A stretch of DNA of 64,000 nt from Vibrio neptunius (GTDB lineage: Bacteria; Pseudomonadota; Gammaproteobacteria; Enterobacterales; Vibrionaceae). The stretch lies in assembly GCA_019339365.1 (NCBI GenBank), contig CP079859.1:558001-622000 (forward strand), given 5' to 3'. The notes under the pieces were generated by a model, which saw nothing but the letters and a program-made list of their open reading frames with translations, had not been told where the DNA came from and ran no database searches. Positions 8,392-18,367 of the stretch are shown here, one piece after another (within the stretch, counting starts at the first letter, position 1; the number at the start of each line of letters is the position of its first letter). A program made the position numbers and the translations under genes.

Positions 8392-9645
8392 TTGGATTAC
8401 TTCAACTATCAGGATGATGGCCAACTTTGGGCCGAAGATGTTCCATTAACTGACTTAGCAGAGCAATTTGGAACACCACTTTACGTATATTCTCGCGCAA
8501 CATTTGAGCGTCATTGGCATGCTTTTGACAAATCCGTTGGTAAGCACCCGCACCTCGTGTGTTATGCGGTTAAAGCCAACTCGAACTTAGGTGTACTTAA
8601 TACACTCGCTCGTCTTGGTTCAGGTTTTGATATTGTTTCTGGTGGTGAGCTGGAACGTGTGATTGCAGCGGGCGGTGAAGCAAGCAAAGTGGTCTTCTCT
8701 GGTGTCGGCAAAACGGCGCCTGAAATGAAACGTGCACTTGAACTGGGTATCAAGTGTTTCAATGTAGAGTCTGAGCCAGAGCTAGAACGCCTTAACAAGG
8801 TCGCGGGTGAGCTGGGCGTTAAAGCGCCGATCTCATTGCGTATCAACCCTGATGTAGATGCTAATACGCACCCTTACATTTCTACGGGGCTTCGTGACAA
8901 CAAGTTTGGTATTGCCTTTGACCGTGCGCCTGAGGTGTACCAGTTCGCGCAAAGCCTTGAAAACTTAACGATCAAAGGTATCGACTGTCACATTGGCTCT
9001 CAATTAACGGATATCGAACCGTTTATTGATGCTACTGACCGTTTGCTGGCACTTATTGATGATTTAAAAGCACAAGGCATCAATATTGAGCATCTTGATG
9101 TGGGTGGGGGACTGGGTGTGATCTATCGTGATGAGCTGCCACCAGAGCCTTCTGAATATGCCAAAGCACTGTTAGGTCGACTGGAAAACCATCAAAATCT
9201 GGAGCTGATTTTCGAACCAGGCCGTGCAATTGCAGCCAACGCAGGTGTACTGCTGACGAAGGTTGAGTTTCTAAAACATACAGAACATAAAAACTTCGCC
9301 ATTATCGATGCCGCGATGAATGACTTGATGCGACCGGCTTTGTATCAGGCATGGCAAGACATTGTTCCTGTTAACCCACGTGAAGGTGAATCAGTGACAT
9401 ACGATCTGGTTGGCCCAATTTGTGAGACGGGAGATTTCCTTGGTAAAGACCGCGCTCTGGTGTTGCAGGAAAATGACCTACTTGCTGTTCGCTCAGCAGG
9501 TGCGTATGGCTTTGTGATGTCATCCAATTACAACACACGTACTCGTGTTGCTGAAGTGATGGTTGATGGCAATAAAGTTCATCTAGTACGTCAGCGAGAA
9601 GAGCTGTCGAGCCTATGGGCCCTAGAAAATATTCTTCCGGAGTAA
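8392..9645 (+). CDS. lysA: Diaminopimelate decarboxylase
   Basis: LysA decarboxylates meso-diaminopimelate to lysine, the last step of lysine synthesis, using pyridoxal phosphate. The 417-residue protein has the PLP lysine in CYAVKANSN (K61). It also carries the HIGSQ motif, the phosphate-binding GGGLG and the EPGRAI segment. The C-terminal CETGDFLG and [14 protein letters not shown] belong to the dimer active site. The start is TTG at 8392, with AAGGGA about 11 nt upstream. The next gene is dapF, which makes its substrate; the gap is 10 nt. Confidence 0.96.
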   Translation: MDYFNYQDDGQLWAEDVPLTDLAEQFGTPLYVYSRATFERHWHAFDKSVGKHPHLVCYAVKANSNLGVLNTLARLGSGFDIVSGGELERVIAAGGEASKVVFSGVGKTAPEMKRALELGIKCFNVESEPELERLNKVAGELGVKAPISLRINPDVDANTHPYISTGLRDNKFGIAFDRAPEVYQFAQSLENLTIKGIDCHIGSQLTDIEPFIDATDRLLALIDDLKAQGINIEHLDVGGGLGVIYRDELPPEPSEYAKALLGRLENHQNLELIFEPGRAIAANAGVLLTKVEFLKHTEHKNFAIIDAAMNDLMRPALYQAWQDIVPVNPREGESVTYDLVGPICETGDFLGKDRALVLQENDLLAVRSAGAYGFVMSSNYNTRTRVAEVMVDGNKVHLVRQREELSSLWALENILPE

Positions 9646-9655
9646 TTGGCGTCTT

Positions 9656-10486
9656 ATGCATTTCCACTTTTCTAAAATGCATGGTTTGGGTAATGACTTC
9701 ATGGTCGTTGACTGCATTACTCAGAACATTTTCTTTTCTCCTGATTTGATCCGCCGTCTGGCGGATCGTCATACAGGAGTCGGCTTTGACCAGCTGTTAG
9801 TGGTTGAAGCACCTTATGATCCAGAAACCGACTTTCACTACCGTATCTTTAATGCTGATGGTAGTGAAGTGGAGCAGTGTGGTAACGGTGCACGTTGTTT
9901 TGCTCGTTTTGTGCGTATGAAAGGCCTGACTAATAAGTACAGCTTCAGTGTCAGTACAAAGAAAGGCAAAATGGTCCTCAATATCGAGGAAGACGATCAG
10001 GTGACGGTTAACATGGGTGTGCCAGAATTTGAGCCAAGCAAGATTCCATTCAAAGCTAAGCAGACCGAAAAGACCTATATCTTGCGTACTGATGATAAGA
10101 CGTTGTTCTGTGGTGCGGTAAGTATGGGGAATCCTCATGTTGTCACCGTGGTTGATGATACCAATACCGCTGATGTCGATACTTTAGGCCCGCTACTCGA
10201 ATCTCACGAGCGTTTTCCTGAGAGAGTAAATGCTGGCTTTATGCAGGTATTAAGCCGCAGCGAAGTGAATCTTAGAGTGTATGAACGTGGTGCTGGTGAA
10301 ACTCAGGCATGTGGTAGTGGGGCTTGTGGCGCGGTTGCAGTAGGTATTGTTCAGGAACTACTGGACGAGAAGGTGAAAGTCAACCTGCCAGGTGGTTCGC
10401 TAAAAATCAGCTGGCAAGGACAAGGAAAGCCCCTTTATATGACGGGCCCTGCCACTCATGTGTTCGATGGTCAGCTAAGCTGTTAA
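9656..10486 (+). CDS. dapF: Diaminopimelate epimerase
   Basis: DapF interconverts LL- and meso-diaminopimelate for lysine and peptidoglycan synthesis. The 276-residue protein starts [19 protein letters not shown], the family signature. Both catalytic cysteines are visible: [11 protein letters not shown] (C75) and [15 protein letters not shown] (about residue 219). The gene follows lysA by 10 nt and precedes the DUF484 gene by 25 nt, within one operon. Confidence 0.97.
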   Translation: MHFHFSKMHGLGNDFMVVDCITQNIFFSPDLIRRLADRHTGVGFDQLLVVEAPYDPETDFHYRIFNADGSEVEQCGNGARCFARFVRMKGLTNKYSFSVSTKKGKMVLNIEEDDQVTVNMGVPEFEPSKIPFKAKQTEKTYILRTDDKTLFCGAVSMGNPHVVTVVDDTNTADVDTLGPLLESHERFPERVNAGFMQVLSRSEVNLRVYERGAGETQACGSGACGAVAVGIVQELLDEKVKVNLPGGSLKISWQGQGKPLYMTGPATHVFDGQLSC

Positions 10487-10511
10487 GAAGAGAAAAAATA
10501 AAGGAACTAAC

Positions 10512-11216
10512 GTGTCGCAGATTGAAGCTGATGCGCTGACAGCTGAGGTTGTCGCGGAATACTTGCGTGACAACCCAGATTTTTTTAGCACCCGAAGTGA
10601 TTTAGTCGATCGCCTTGCCTTGCCTCATCAAGAGCAGGGTGCGGTGTCACTGGTCCATGTTCAAATGACCAGACAACGTCAGCGTATTGAAGAGCTAGAA
10701 GAAGAGATAACCACTCTGATGTCGCTGGCGAAAAACAATGATCGTACTTTTCATGAGTTTATGAGTTTACAGGAGCATATCCTGACTTGTGATGCCTTGT
10801 TGCCAGCGGTTAAAGCTGTTGAAGAGATGGCTAAATCTCTCGGGTTGATGGCGTATGTGCGTTTGCTCGATAGTGAGTCAGCGTATTACTCGCTCGATAA
10901 AGACAATTACCAGCGTTTTGCTACTAATCATCTCAATGGTAAGAGTGCTTACTTAGGGCGGATGCGTAAGGCGGATAGAGAACTGCTGTTTGGTGGTACA
11001 ACGCGCGCCCCTGAGATGGGATCTTACGTGGTGTTGCCACTGAATAAGAAGTCATTACAAGGTATTCTGGCCTTTTCCAGTAGCGATGGAGGGCACTTTC
11101 AGCCGCATATGGACACCTTATTCCTGCGACACCTCGCTCTGGTGCTTTCTCACCTGGTAGAAACTCTTCCTTGGCAAAGTGACGACCATGAACGAATCAG
11201 TAATACCTCTGCCTAA
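10512..11216 (+). CDS. DUF484 (YigA-type) GAF-like protein
   Basis: The 234-residue DUF484 protein has an N-terminal segment [20 protein letters not shown] typical of the family. A coiled coil (about 50-80) and a GAF-like C-terminal domain follow. E. coli has this family as yigA at the same place between dapF and xerC. Function is unknown; the GAF-like fold suggests small-molecule sensing or dimerisation. The start is GTG with AAGGAAC upstream. Its 3' end overlaps the start of xerC, pointing to translational coupling. Confidence 0.88.
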   Translation: MSQIEADALTAEVVAEYLRDNPDFFSTRSDLVDRLALPHQEQGAVSLVHVQMTRQRQRIEELEEEITTLMSLAKNNDRTFHEFMSLQEHILTCDALLPAVKAVEEMAKSLGLMAYVRLLDSESAYYSLDKDNYQRFATNHLNGKSAYLGRMRKADRELLFGGTTRAPEMGSYVVLPLNKKSLQGILAFSSSDGGHFQPHMDTLFLRHLALVLSHLVETLPWQSDDHERISNTSA

Positions 11217-12117
11217 CGGACTTAAAAGCCCTCTCAATCGCTTCTATGAGTATTTGAGAAGTGAGAAAGGGCTTAGTCTGCATACTCAACGTAATTACAA
11301 GCAGCAACTGGAAACCATGGCTCAACATTTGGTGACTATGGGGTTGAAAGACTGGTCTCAGGTTGATGCGGCTTGGGTTCGTCAACTGGCGAGTAAAGGT
11401 ATGCGCGATGGCATGAAAGCCAGTAGTCTTGCTACTCGATTGTCCGCATTACGGAGTTTCTTTGATTTCTTAATCCTGCGAGGAGAATTAACAGCAAATC
11501 CTGCCAAGGGTGTGTCTGCTCCAAGGAAGAAAAGGCCCTTACCGAAGAATCTCGATGTGGATGAAGTCGGTCAGTTACTCGAGGTCAACGAAGATGACCC
11601 GTTAGCCATACGCGATAGAGCGATGATGGAACTGATGTATGGCGCAGGTTTACGACTGGCTGAGATGGTCAGTGTCGATACACGCGATGTCAGTCTATCC
11701 TCTGGGGAGATACGTGTAGTAGGTAAAGGTGACAAAGAGCGTAAAGTGCCTTTTTCTGGTATGGCAGAAGAGTGGGTTGCCAAATGGCTCAAAGTACGAG
11801 GTTCACTAGCCAATGCGGATGAGTCTGCGTTGTTTGTGTCTAAGCTGGGGGTGCGGATTTCACACCGTAATGTGCAAAAGCGCATGGCTGAATGGGGACA
11901 AAAGCAGTCTGTTGCCAGTCATATCAGTCCACATAAACTGCGTCACTCGTTTGCCACTCACATGCTGGAGTCGAGCAACAATCTCAGAGCCGTTCAAGAG
12001 CTGCTGGGTCATGAAAACATCTCAACCACTCAGATCTATACACACTTGGACTTTCAGCATCTTGCCGATGTTTACGACCAGGCTCATCCCAGAGCCAAAA
12101 AGAAAGAGAGTGATTGA
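11188..12117 (+). CDS. xerC: Site-specific tyrosine recombinase XerC
   Basis: XerC, with XerD and FtsK, resolves chromosome dimers at dif. The full tyrosine-recombinase set is present: Arg in GAGLRLAEM, Lys in [21 protein letters not shown], the [10 protein letters not shown] histidine and the nucleophile in TQIYTHLD. The N-terminal SAM-like DNA-binding domain contains [13 protein letters not shown]. The ATG at 11188 gives 309 residues; a GTG at 11179 would add three. It overlaps the DUF484 gene upstream and yigB downstream (TGATG). Confidence 0.95.
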   Translation: MNESVIPLPNGLKSPLNRFYEYLRSEKGLSLHTQRNYKQQLETMAQHLVTMGLKDWSQVDAAWVRQLASKGMRDGMKASSLATRLSALRSFFDFLILRGELTANPAKGVSAPRKKRPLPKNLDVDEVGQLLEVNEDDPLAIRDRAMMELMYGAGLRLAEMVSVDTRDVSLSSGEIRVVGKGDKERKVPFSGMAEEWVAKWLKVRGSLANADESALFVSKLGVRISHRNVQKRMAEWGQKQSVASHISPHKLRHSFATHMLESSNNLRAVQELLGHENISTTQIYTHLDFQHLADVYDQAHPRAKKKESD

Positions 12118-12851
12118 TGTATTTTTATCGCCAATTACCTGTCATTGAAGCGATGACGTTTGATCTTGATGATACCTTGTATGACAACCGTCCTGTGATT
12201 CTTAGGGTGGAGGCGCAGGTGGTTGCTTGGCTGCATAAACACCACCCGATTTCTGCGAGCAAACCACTAAGCTGGTGGCATGAGTTAAAAATGGAATTGG
12301 TGGTTGCTGACCCCTGGCTGCATAATGATATGACGTTGTGGCGCCATACTCAGATAGAGCAAGGCCTTTATCGACTCGGCTATGAGCAAGCAGAGGCCAA
12401 ATGTGCCGCTGATCAGGCCATTCAGGAAGTACTGCGGCTACGCAGTGATTTTACTGTACCTGAACAAACGCATCAGGTTATGCAGAGGCTTGCTAAGCAA
12501 ATGCCTTTAGTGGCGATTACCAATGGCAATGTGGATGCCGAGCGTATCGGTTTGGCTAAGTATTTTTCCTTAATTCTTCAATCAGGGCCGGATGGCTATG
12601 CTAAACCACACCCACAGATGTTCAACAAAGCCATCAATCATCTTCAATGCTCGGCGCAGAACATCTTACACGTTGGTGATCATTTGATTAGTGATGTTAA
12701 AGGTGCCAAAAATAGTGGCTTGTCGGCGTGTTGGTTCAACGATCAAGGTTCTAGCTTAATCCAGCATCGAAGAGCTCGGACATTGCCCGACATTGAAGTC
12801 TCCTGTTTACAGGAATTATTGCTACTGTGTGAGAACTCCGGTTCGCTTTGA
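12117..12851 (+). CDS. yigB: HAD-family phosphatase YigB
   Basis: The HAD motif I is FDLDDTLYD (D16, D18), motif II is the TNGN region, and motif IV is HVGDHLISDVKGA. E. coli YigB dephosphorylates FMN to riboflavin and also sugar phosphates, and lies at the same place after xerC. The ATG at 12117 overlaps the xerC stop (TGATG), with AAAGAGAG upstream as ribosome-binding site. This gives 244 residues (E. coli 238). The 203 nt that follow to 13054 hold no recognisable gene or terminator. Confidence 0.9.
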   Translation: MYFYRQLPVIEAMTFDLDDTLYDNRPVILRVEAQVVAWLHKHHPISASKPLSWWHELKMELVVADPWLHNDMTLWRHTQIEQGLYRLGYEQAEAKCAADQAIQEVLRLRSDFTVPEQTHQVMQRLAKQMPLVAITNGNVDAERIGLAKYFSLILQSGPDGYAKPHPQMFNKAINHLQCSAQNILHVGDHLISDVKGAKNSGLSACWFNDQGSSLIQHRRARTLPDIEVSCLQELLLLCENSGSL

Positions 12852-13054
12852 GCCGTGCACGATGGATGGCTATATGTCCCAACTAGGATACGGAGCCGAA
12901 ACAGCGCCCAATCATCTTGCAGTGAGTCAAATTTTACCAAGTGCACCAGGGGAAAATGGTTGCGCAGTGTGTTCACAACCTAGCGGCGTGTGAGATTACG
13001 GAAGAAGTAGGGGGCGACTATTTACAAGGTGTCTATCTCAGGGTATCAAAACGG

Positions 13055-13654
13055 CTATTTTAGCGCGTGCCCGCTTTTATCCGCCTGAAATGCTTTCATG
13101 TAGTGACTGAGAAACTGCCGTAAATGCTCTGCTTGTGGTTCTTGGCCTAAAGAACCTATGATTTCTGCACCCACCTCTAGTGTGCATAAATGGCCCTTAT
13201 CTTGATTACGCCTCAGCTGATAGTTGGATGTAGAAGCTGGAGCTAAGTGCACTTTGGGAAGTGCCTGCAGCCAAGGGCTTTTACGCAGCATTTTCCTCGC
13301 TTCTTGCCAAGTCCCATCAAGAATAATGAATAAAGGCTTATGTGCTTTCTGCTCTGTGTGCCGAGTAATCTGGTTGATGGGTAGGCTATCTTGACCAGGA
13401 AACAGCAGCAGCGGTTGATAACCCTCATGGTTGATTAGTCGAGCCAGTTCGGAGCAGGGCTGTTTGCGTTGCCAGATATGTTGACTGCTAGGATGGACCG
13501 TTTTCAGTAGCCACTGCCCAGTGTTGGTTTCCCGCTGACACTCATTTTCGTGCATCAAGATAGCCAGATGTGCTGGCACATTGATGTGAGGTAAGTACTT
13601 ACAAACACAGTTGTGATTTAGCAAACATTTTGGGCAGGGGCTTGAAGTCGACAT
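13055..13654 (-). CDS. DTW-domain tRNA-uridine aminocarboxypropyltransferase (TapT family)
   Basis: The 199-residue protein has an N-terminal cysteine cluster (C7, C10, C16, C18) that could bind zinc. The DTW core reads PLFIILDGTWQEARKMLRKS, very close to E. coli TapT/YfiP. TapT adds the aminocarboxypropyl group of SAM to a uridine of tRNA (acp3U47). This protein is shorter than E. coli TapT (about 232 aa), and vibrios can carry more than one DTW protein, so orthology is not certain. It starts 1 nt after the lipoprotein gene stop (13656) and is likely co-transcribed with it. Confidence 0.82.
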   Translation of the reverse strand: MSTSSPCPKCLLNHNCVCKYLPHINVPAHLAILMHENECQRETNTGQWLLKTVHPSSQHIWQRKQPCSELARLINHEGYQPLLLFPGQDSLPINQITRHTEQKAHKPLFIILDGTWQEARKMLRKSPWLQALPKVHLAPASTSNYQLRRNQDKGHLCTLEVGAEIIGSLGQEPQAEHLRQFLSHYMKAFQADKSGHALK

Positions 13655-13655
13655 C

Positions 13656-15176
13656 TTACAGCGTGACGCCTCCCTGATGAGGAGTCAGACCATCGGAAAA
13701 CAGCTGAACTGGGCTGATTTCTTCGTAGTTTGCCACGGGCGCGACACTTGGATTGAGAGGGTAGTGTGTACCGTTAAATTGCAAAGTGTGCTGGTTGGGT
13801 ACGGCGCCGCCACCGCTAACAAACATCACCAGATCGCGCCAATTTTGATGAGACTGCGTTCCTAAGTTTAAAGGCGTTTGAACCAAGGTAATCCGGCTAT
13901 TGAATTGCCATTTCTGATCCACATTGTTGAAAATCAGCAAGGTGCAACCACCTGAGCCGCACCAGTCTAGCTGAGCCAGCAATTCTTTGTTGCCATCGCC
14001 ATTAAGATCGTACGTCAACCAGCGATAACGTGTACCAGTGGGATCCTGCTTCTCTTCCTTGAAGTAATCACGCAGAGCTTGATCAACTCGTGGGTTAAAC
14101 TCCGCACTTGACGGGACTTTGTTGCTGTCTGCCACGGTTTGTTGGGAAGAAAGAGTATTACCCGTTTTGTAAAGCGTGAGTCCGCCGTCCGTAATGTCGT
14201 AGACAACGTTACCCACTTTCTCCTTATTTGTGATCAGTCGGTTATCCGCTTGGGTGTAGATACGCTCTGAGTTAAGTCTTTGCCCCTGTAAGTGAGTACC
14301 TACAATTTGAACTTGATTGCGATTCAATTGTTGCCAGAACCCTTTTTCAACCGTATCCGAACCACCATTCTGATAGCGGTAAGTGGTGTTGGCGGTGTGG
14401 TCTGGGTTTATTGCCAGAGAAACGCTAAAGGGAGCATTCTTGCTTGTTTGAGCCTGATAAGTCGCCGCCCAGCGTTGGGTCGTGTCTTGGTTTGATAACG
14501 TCGCACAGCCACGATAGGTTTTATCGCCGATTGTGAGGGTTGAGCTCCAGCCGTAAAGACTATCACTCATACCATCACTGCAACTACGCAGGTTAAGCTC
14601 TAGTTGGCCTTGGCTGAATGTGTAGCGGCGGCGATCCGCTTCAATCTTTGTTGTGGTCAGCTTTAGTTGTTGTGTTTCTTGGCCCATCTGGCTGAATTGT
14701 AGGGCCTTGTCTGCAAATTGAACTGACCAGAATGGCTCGTTACCAAAGGCTGTCGTAGGCTGAACAGTTTGTGCGCAACGTTGGGTGTTTTCTGCTGTCA
14801 GTAGGTTAATCTTGTCGACTACGAAGCGAGCAGCATAATCAGCGGCGAATCCTTCTTTACCCACAGGTTTAAGATGGCCAATCACCTCGCCGTACAGTGG
14901 TGCATAAGGAGAACGTACCAGCTTCATCCCTTGCTGGAATCTATCTTCAGGCAGATCCAACCAATATTGTTGCTGGCTACCACACGGCACAATAGAGCGT
15001 ACTTCATGACCAAGGATGACTTTACCGCGCATGACAAAAGTTTGAGGTTTGATCGAGGAAGGGTCACTCAGCGTTGCTTGGGGGCTGTGCGCTTGCTCCG
15101 GTCCGGATTGAAAACCGGCACAGGCCTGAAGGGCCAGTAAGGTCGTCACTGTTACTGGGTTTCTTAACGCCTTCAT
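13656..15176 (-). CDS. Predicted outer-membrane lipoprotein with COG3650-like domain
   Basis: This 506-residue protein starts with a lipoprotein signal peptide (MKALRNPVTVTTLLALQAC, lipid-accepting C19). The segment FGNEPFWSVQF near residue 145 resembles the NEPFW motif of COG3650/META-like lipoproteins. A lipocalin-like middle part (about 250-340) and a C-terminal region with DLNGDGNKELLAQLDWCGSGGC follow; the DxNxDGxxE pattern resembles calcium-binding loops. Function is unknown. Its stop adjoins the DTW gene start, and its upstream end is divergent from the EVE gene (38-nt gap). It is larger than single-domain COG3650 proteins. Confidence 0.7.
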   Translation of the reverse strand: MKALRNPVTVTTLLALQACAGFQSGPEQAHSPQATLSDPSSIKPQTFVMRGKVILGHEVRSIVPCGSQQQYWLDLPEDRFQQGMKLVRSPYAPLYGEVIGHLKPVGKEGFAADYAARFVVDKINLLTAENTQRCAQTVQPTTAFGNEPFWSVQFADKALQFSQMGQETQQLKLTTTKIEADRRRYTFSQGQLELNLRSCSDGMSDSLYGWSSTLTIGDKTYRGCATLSNQDTTQRWAATYQAQTSKNAPFSVSLAINPDHTANTTYRYQNGGSDTVEKGFWQQLNRNQVQIVGTHLQGQRLNSERIYTQADNRLITNKEKVGNVVYDITDGGLTLYKTGNTLSSQQTVADSNKVPSSAEFNPRVDQALRDYFKEEKQDPTGTRYRWLTYDLNGDGNKELLAQLDWCGSGGCTLLIFNNVDQKWQFNSRITLVQTPLNLGTQSHQNWRDLVMFVSGGGAVPNQHTLQFNGTHYPLNPSVAPVANYEEISPVQLFSDGLTPHQGGVTL

Positions 15177-15214
15177 GCTATATCTTCCTCATACTTAATT
15201 ATTCGGACGTCATT

Positions 15215-15685
15215 ATGGCATATTGGTTATTCAAAACAGAACCGGACACTTTCTCTATTGACACACTTCGCACACAAAATACTTCCTGCTGGGAAGGGGT
15301 GCGTAATTATCAGGCGCGCAATATGATGCGAGATCAGGTCAAAGAAGGTGATTTGGTGCTGATTTACCACTCTTCATGCAAGAAGGTTGGAGTCGCTGGT
15401 ATTGCGAAAGTAACCAAAGAGGCTTACCCCGATCATTTCGCCTTTGACCCTGAAAGTGACTATTTTGACCCGAAGTCTACGCCGGATAACTCACGCTGGG
15501 TGATGGTGGATATTGAGTTTGTCAGAAAGACGGAAAGGCTGATCCCTCTTTCAGTTATGAAAGCGATGCCTGAGCTGGAAAACATGCCTTTGGTGAAGCG
15601 TGGCAATCGCCTGTCAATTATGCCGGTGAGTGAGCAGGAATGGCAGGCGATACTGGATAAAGAGAAATTACCGTCGCAAAGGTAA
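15215..15685 (+). CDS. EVE-domain protein
   Basis: The 156-residue protein is a single EVE domain: MAYWLFKTEPDTFSIDTL, then WEGVRNYQARN and VLIYHSSCKKVGVAGIA. It resembles human thymocyte nuclear protein 1. EVE domains belong to the PUA-like group and bind modified bases in nucleic acids; the bacterial ligand is not established. The ATG at 15215 is chosen because homology begins exactly there; an open frame continues upstream without similarity. It is divergent from the lipoprotein gene and convergent with yigL. Confidence 0.88.
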   Translation: MAYWLFKTEPDTFSIDTLRTQNTSCWEGVRNYQARNMMRDQVKEGDLVLIYHSSCKKVGVAGIAKVTKEAYPDHFAFDPESDYFDPKSTPDNSRWVMVDIEFVRKTERLIPLSVMKAMPELENMPLVKRGNRLSIMPVSEQEWQAILDKEKLPSQR

Positions 15686-15709
15686 TGCGTCTCTCTTAAA
15701 GAGTGAAGA

Positions 15710-16537
15710 TTAGAACAAGTGAGTATGTAGGTAGTGTGCCACCGCATCGTCGGCGTTACTGCCTATCACTTCATTATCTGGCAAGGCTTGTTTCACTTTG
15801 ATATGCGAAGTTTCCATCACCAAGCCTTTGCCTGCCATGGACAACATTTCAACATCATTCATCCCATCACCAAAAGCAACACAGTTTTCCATTGTGAGAT
15901 TGAGAGACTCAGCCACAACTTTAAGCGCTTCTCCTTTCGATACTTCTGCCGCCATTACTTCCAGACACCAAGGAGTTGAGAACGCCACATTGAGCTGGTC
16001 ACCAAACTTGTCATTAAGTTGTTGCTCAAACTTCACCAGATGGTCGTGATCTTTAGCTGGATGGGTAAAGAAGATTTTCGCTATTCCATTGGTTGGCGCC
16101 ACATCGGCATCAAAGCGCTGATAGGCGAAACCAGATTCACTGTGGAATTTCGCGAGCATGTCGTCGTCTCTGTCTAGGAGCCAACTATCATTCTGATACA
16201 TATGGATAAAAATATCAGGATCTTGTCTGATCACATCGATCACGGGTTGAACCAGATTTTGCGGTACATTGTTGCTGTACATCAGGTTGTCGTCTTGATC
16301 GTGAACACGGGCACCGTTTGAGGTGATCATATAAGCCGGGATGCCCGCGAGTTGACGAATACCGGAGACATCGACATGGTGACGACCGGTAGCAAAGATA
16401 AAAGTGTAGCCCTTTTGGTGTAGTTCGCTCAGCGTTTGCTTAGAGAAGTCACTCAGCTGGTGGTTAGGTGCCAGTAAAGTGCCATCGAGATCAGAAGCTA
16501 CCAGTTGGAAAGGAGTCTCTTTGCGTGTGTGTGTCAT
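15710..16537 (-). CDS. yigL: Cof-type HAD phosphatase YigL (pyridoxal phosphatase)
   Basis: The 275-residue HAD IIB protein has motif I in VASDLDGTLL (D16, D18). Motif II is FATGRHH, and motifs III/IV are SKGEALKVV and AFGDGMNDVEML. E. coli YigL hydrolyses pyridoxal phosphate and sugar phosphates, and in E. coli it also sits beside pldB and rhtB. It is transcribed separately here, since a terminator (16611-16633) lies between pldB and yigL. Confidence 0.9.
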   Translation of the reverse strand: MTHTRKETPFQLVASDLDGTLLAPNHQLSDFSKQTLSELHQKGYTFIFATGRHHVDVSGIRQLAGIPAYMITSNGARVHDQDDNLMYSNNVPQNLVQPVIDVIRQDPDIFIHMYQNDSWLLDRDDDMLAKFHSESGFAYQRFDADVAPTNGIAKIFFTHPAKDHDHLVKFEQQLNDKFGDQLNVAFSTPWCLEVMAAEVSKGEALKVVAESLNLTMENCVAFGDGMNDVEMLSMAGKGLVMETSHIKVKQALPDNEVIGSNADDAVAHYLHTHLF

Positions 16538-16610
16538 ATCACCCTCGTGCGTAATGCGTTGAACAGCCCGGGAAGGGCAGAGTGACTATTCTACTGCAAC
16601 AGAAAGGGGA

Positions 16611-16633
16611 AAAAGAGGGTAAAAGTTACCCTC
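16611..16633 (-). terminator. pldB terminator
   Basis: A perfect 8-bp stem GAGGGTAA/TTACCCTC (16615-16622 with 16626-16633) carries a 3-nt loop. Reading the minus strand, it is followed by TTTTTCCCC. It lies just beyond the pldB stop. Confidence 0.75.
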
Positions 16634-16651
16634 GAGTATTTCCTATTTTTA

Positions 16652-17641
16652 TCAATGCTGATTGAAGAAAGACAGTGTGGCATCCAGTGCTTGATCGCGA
16701 TATTCGTCTTTTTCGAATAATACTTCGTGGCGCGAGCTGTAAATGATCTTTAGCGCGCACTGATAGTTGGTTTTCGCCAGTTTCTTGATGAATTTGAGCT
16801 GATCCTGATTGGAAACGATCTGGTCACTGCTAGCTTGAAGGAGTAACAATGGGATTTTTATCTGGCGCGTCATCAGGTGACACTTTCTGGCCGCCATTAA
16901 TCCCTGCCACACCCAGCGCGTGCTGGCTCCGCCAATTTTTAGCTCTGGCCTCTGCTCATAGAGATCACGAAACCAGTGATAGCGGATCTGGCTTTGAGTT
17001 AGGAAGTTACCTTCAAATGGTTTTGGGTAATAGGGGGCTTGGCCGGGGGCAAAAGTTGGCTTGGGCGCAAGCGCAGTCATGATTTGGCCAAGGGGTATTG
17101 CGATTGGTTTAAGATGCCAGGGCAGATTGACGCCAAACATAGGTGCACTGAGTGACACCGCTGAAAATGAATGATCTGGATAGCTCTGTAGGTAACGAGT
17201 GGCGATATTGCCTCCCATTGAATGGCCGAGCAAGTAACGTTTATCGTAACCACTTAAGTCAAAGTGATGAATCAAACCATGTAAATCTTGCACATAGTCC
17301 TCGAAATCTTCGACATAACCCATTTGTTGGTCTTCAATCAGTCGATCGGACAGGCCCTGACCTCGATGGTCGAAGGAATAGATGTCATAGCCTTGTTGGA
17401 ACAGGTCATAGAACAGTTCCTGATACTTCCAGGTGCACTCTATACGGCCATTGACCACCACGATAGCTTTGGTGTGCTCCGGAGAGGTAAGTTTCACCCA
17501 GAACAGCCGGATTTTATCAAATGACTTAAAGAAGCCTTCCTCACGGGAGCGCCAAAATTGAGCAATATTGTTATTGATTGCTTGCTCAAAATTCGACTCT
17601 TGAGTATAAGGTGGATTAATGCTGGTGCTCGATTCATTCAT
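16652..17641 (-). CDS. pldB: Lysophospholipase L2
   Basis: PldB is an alpha/beta-hydrolase that cleaves lysophospholipids, acting at the inner face of the cell envelope. The nucleophile elbow is LGHSMGGNIA, and the FDHRGQGLSDR strand-loop is typical of this group. The late SRHEVLFEKDE supplies the catalytic histidine region. The ATG at 17641 gives 329 residues (E. coli 340); a TTG at 17671 would add ten residues without support. It is divergent from rhtB, matching the E. coli rhtB-pldB-yigL cluster. Confidence 0.9.
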   Translation of the reverse strand: MNESSTSINPPYTQESNFEQAINNNIAQFWRSREEGFFKSFDKIRLFWVKLTSPEHTKAIVVVNGRIECTWKYQELFYDLFQQGYDIYSFDHRGQGLSDRLIEDQQMGYVEDFEDYVQDLHGLIHHFDLSGYDKRYLLGHSMGGNIATRYLQSYPDHSFSAVSLSAPMFGVNLPWHLKPIAIPLGQIMTALAPKPTFAPGQAPYYPKPFEGNFLTQSQIRYHWFRDLYEQRPELKIGGASTRWVWQGLMAARKCHLMTRQIKIPLLLLQASSDQIVSNQDQLKFIKKLAKTNYQCALKIIYSSRHEVLFEKDEYRDQALDATLSFFNQH

Positions 17642-17726
17642 GATATCGGGGCCTAGTATCAACACTGACAAGTAAACAAGTCTAAATTATGTGTGGCTAA
17701 GGAAGTTTAGTCGAGAGGAAAACACT

Positions 17727-18344
17727 ATGGATATGCATGTTTGGTTAGCCTACGTAGTGACAGCTATTGTATTCAGCCTCGCTCCAGGTTCAGGAACCGT
17801 GAACTCAATCAGTAATGGTCTGAGCTATGGTACACGTAAATCTCTCTCAGCGATCGCAGGGCTGCAAATTGGGCTGACGTTACACATTATCTTAGTCGGT
17901 GCCGGCATTGGAGCCTTGGTTGCTCAATCAGCAACTGCATTTACCGTGATTAAATGGGTCGGTGCAGCTTATTTAGTTTGGCTAGGTATTCAGAAATGGC
18001 GCGATAAGTCTGGTTTGGCGACTCACACCGAAGGGGAAGCGTTATCCGGCACTAAACTGATGAGGAATGCTGTTCTGATTAATCTGACCAATCCCAAATC
18101 CATCGTATTTTTGGTCGCGTTGTTTCCGCAATTCATTGACCCTGCCAAAGATCAGCTGACGCAATTGGCGGTATTGGGAGTAACAACTGTGGTGATAGAC
18201 TCGATTGTTATGCTGGGCTACACCTCTTTGGCGGCACAAATGGGGCGTTTTATCCGTTCTGATAAGATTATGAGTAAGATCAACAAGGTATTTGGTTCCA
18301 TGTTTGTCGGTTGTGGGGCATTATTAGCGGCTGCCAAAGCTTAA
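17727..18344 (+). CDS. rhtB: Homoserine/homoserine lactone exporter, LysE/RhtB family
   Basis: The 205-residue membrane protein has about six hydrophobic helices. The family signature is SLAPGSGTVNSISNGLSYGTRKSL, and a second conserved segment reads NLTNPKSIVFLVALFPQF. E. coli RhtB exports homoserine and its lactone and lies beside pldB. The ATG at 17727 follows a strong ribosome-binding site (GAGAGGAA, 17713-17720). The open frame extends upstream without homology. The next gene, the EAL-HDOD protein, follows by 23 nt. Confidence 0.9.
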   Translation: MDMHVWLAYVVTAIVFSLAPGSGTVNSISNGLSYGTRKSLSAIAGLQIGLTLHIILVGAGIGALVAQSATAFTVIKWVGAAYLVWLGIQKWRDKSGLATHTEGEALSGTKLMRNAVLINLTNPKSIVFLVALFPQFIDPAKDQLTQLAVLGVTTVVIDSIVMLGYTSLAAQMGRFIRSDKIMSKINKVFGSMFVGCGALLAAAKA

Positions 18345-18367
18345 GTAATTTCAAGGTGTAGCAGTCA

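Noticed and set aside
11813..12148. Plus-strand open frame overlapping xerC and yigB
   Set aside because: It is a shadow frame of xerC, with no family features of its own.
12793..12993. 66-codon open frame overlapping the yigB end and the 203-nt gap after it
   Set aside because: No ribosome-binding site or recognisable motif; much of it overlaps yigB in another frame.
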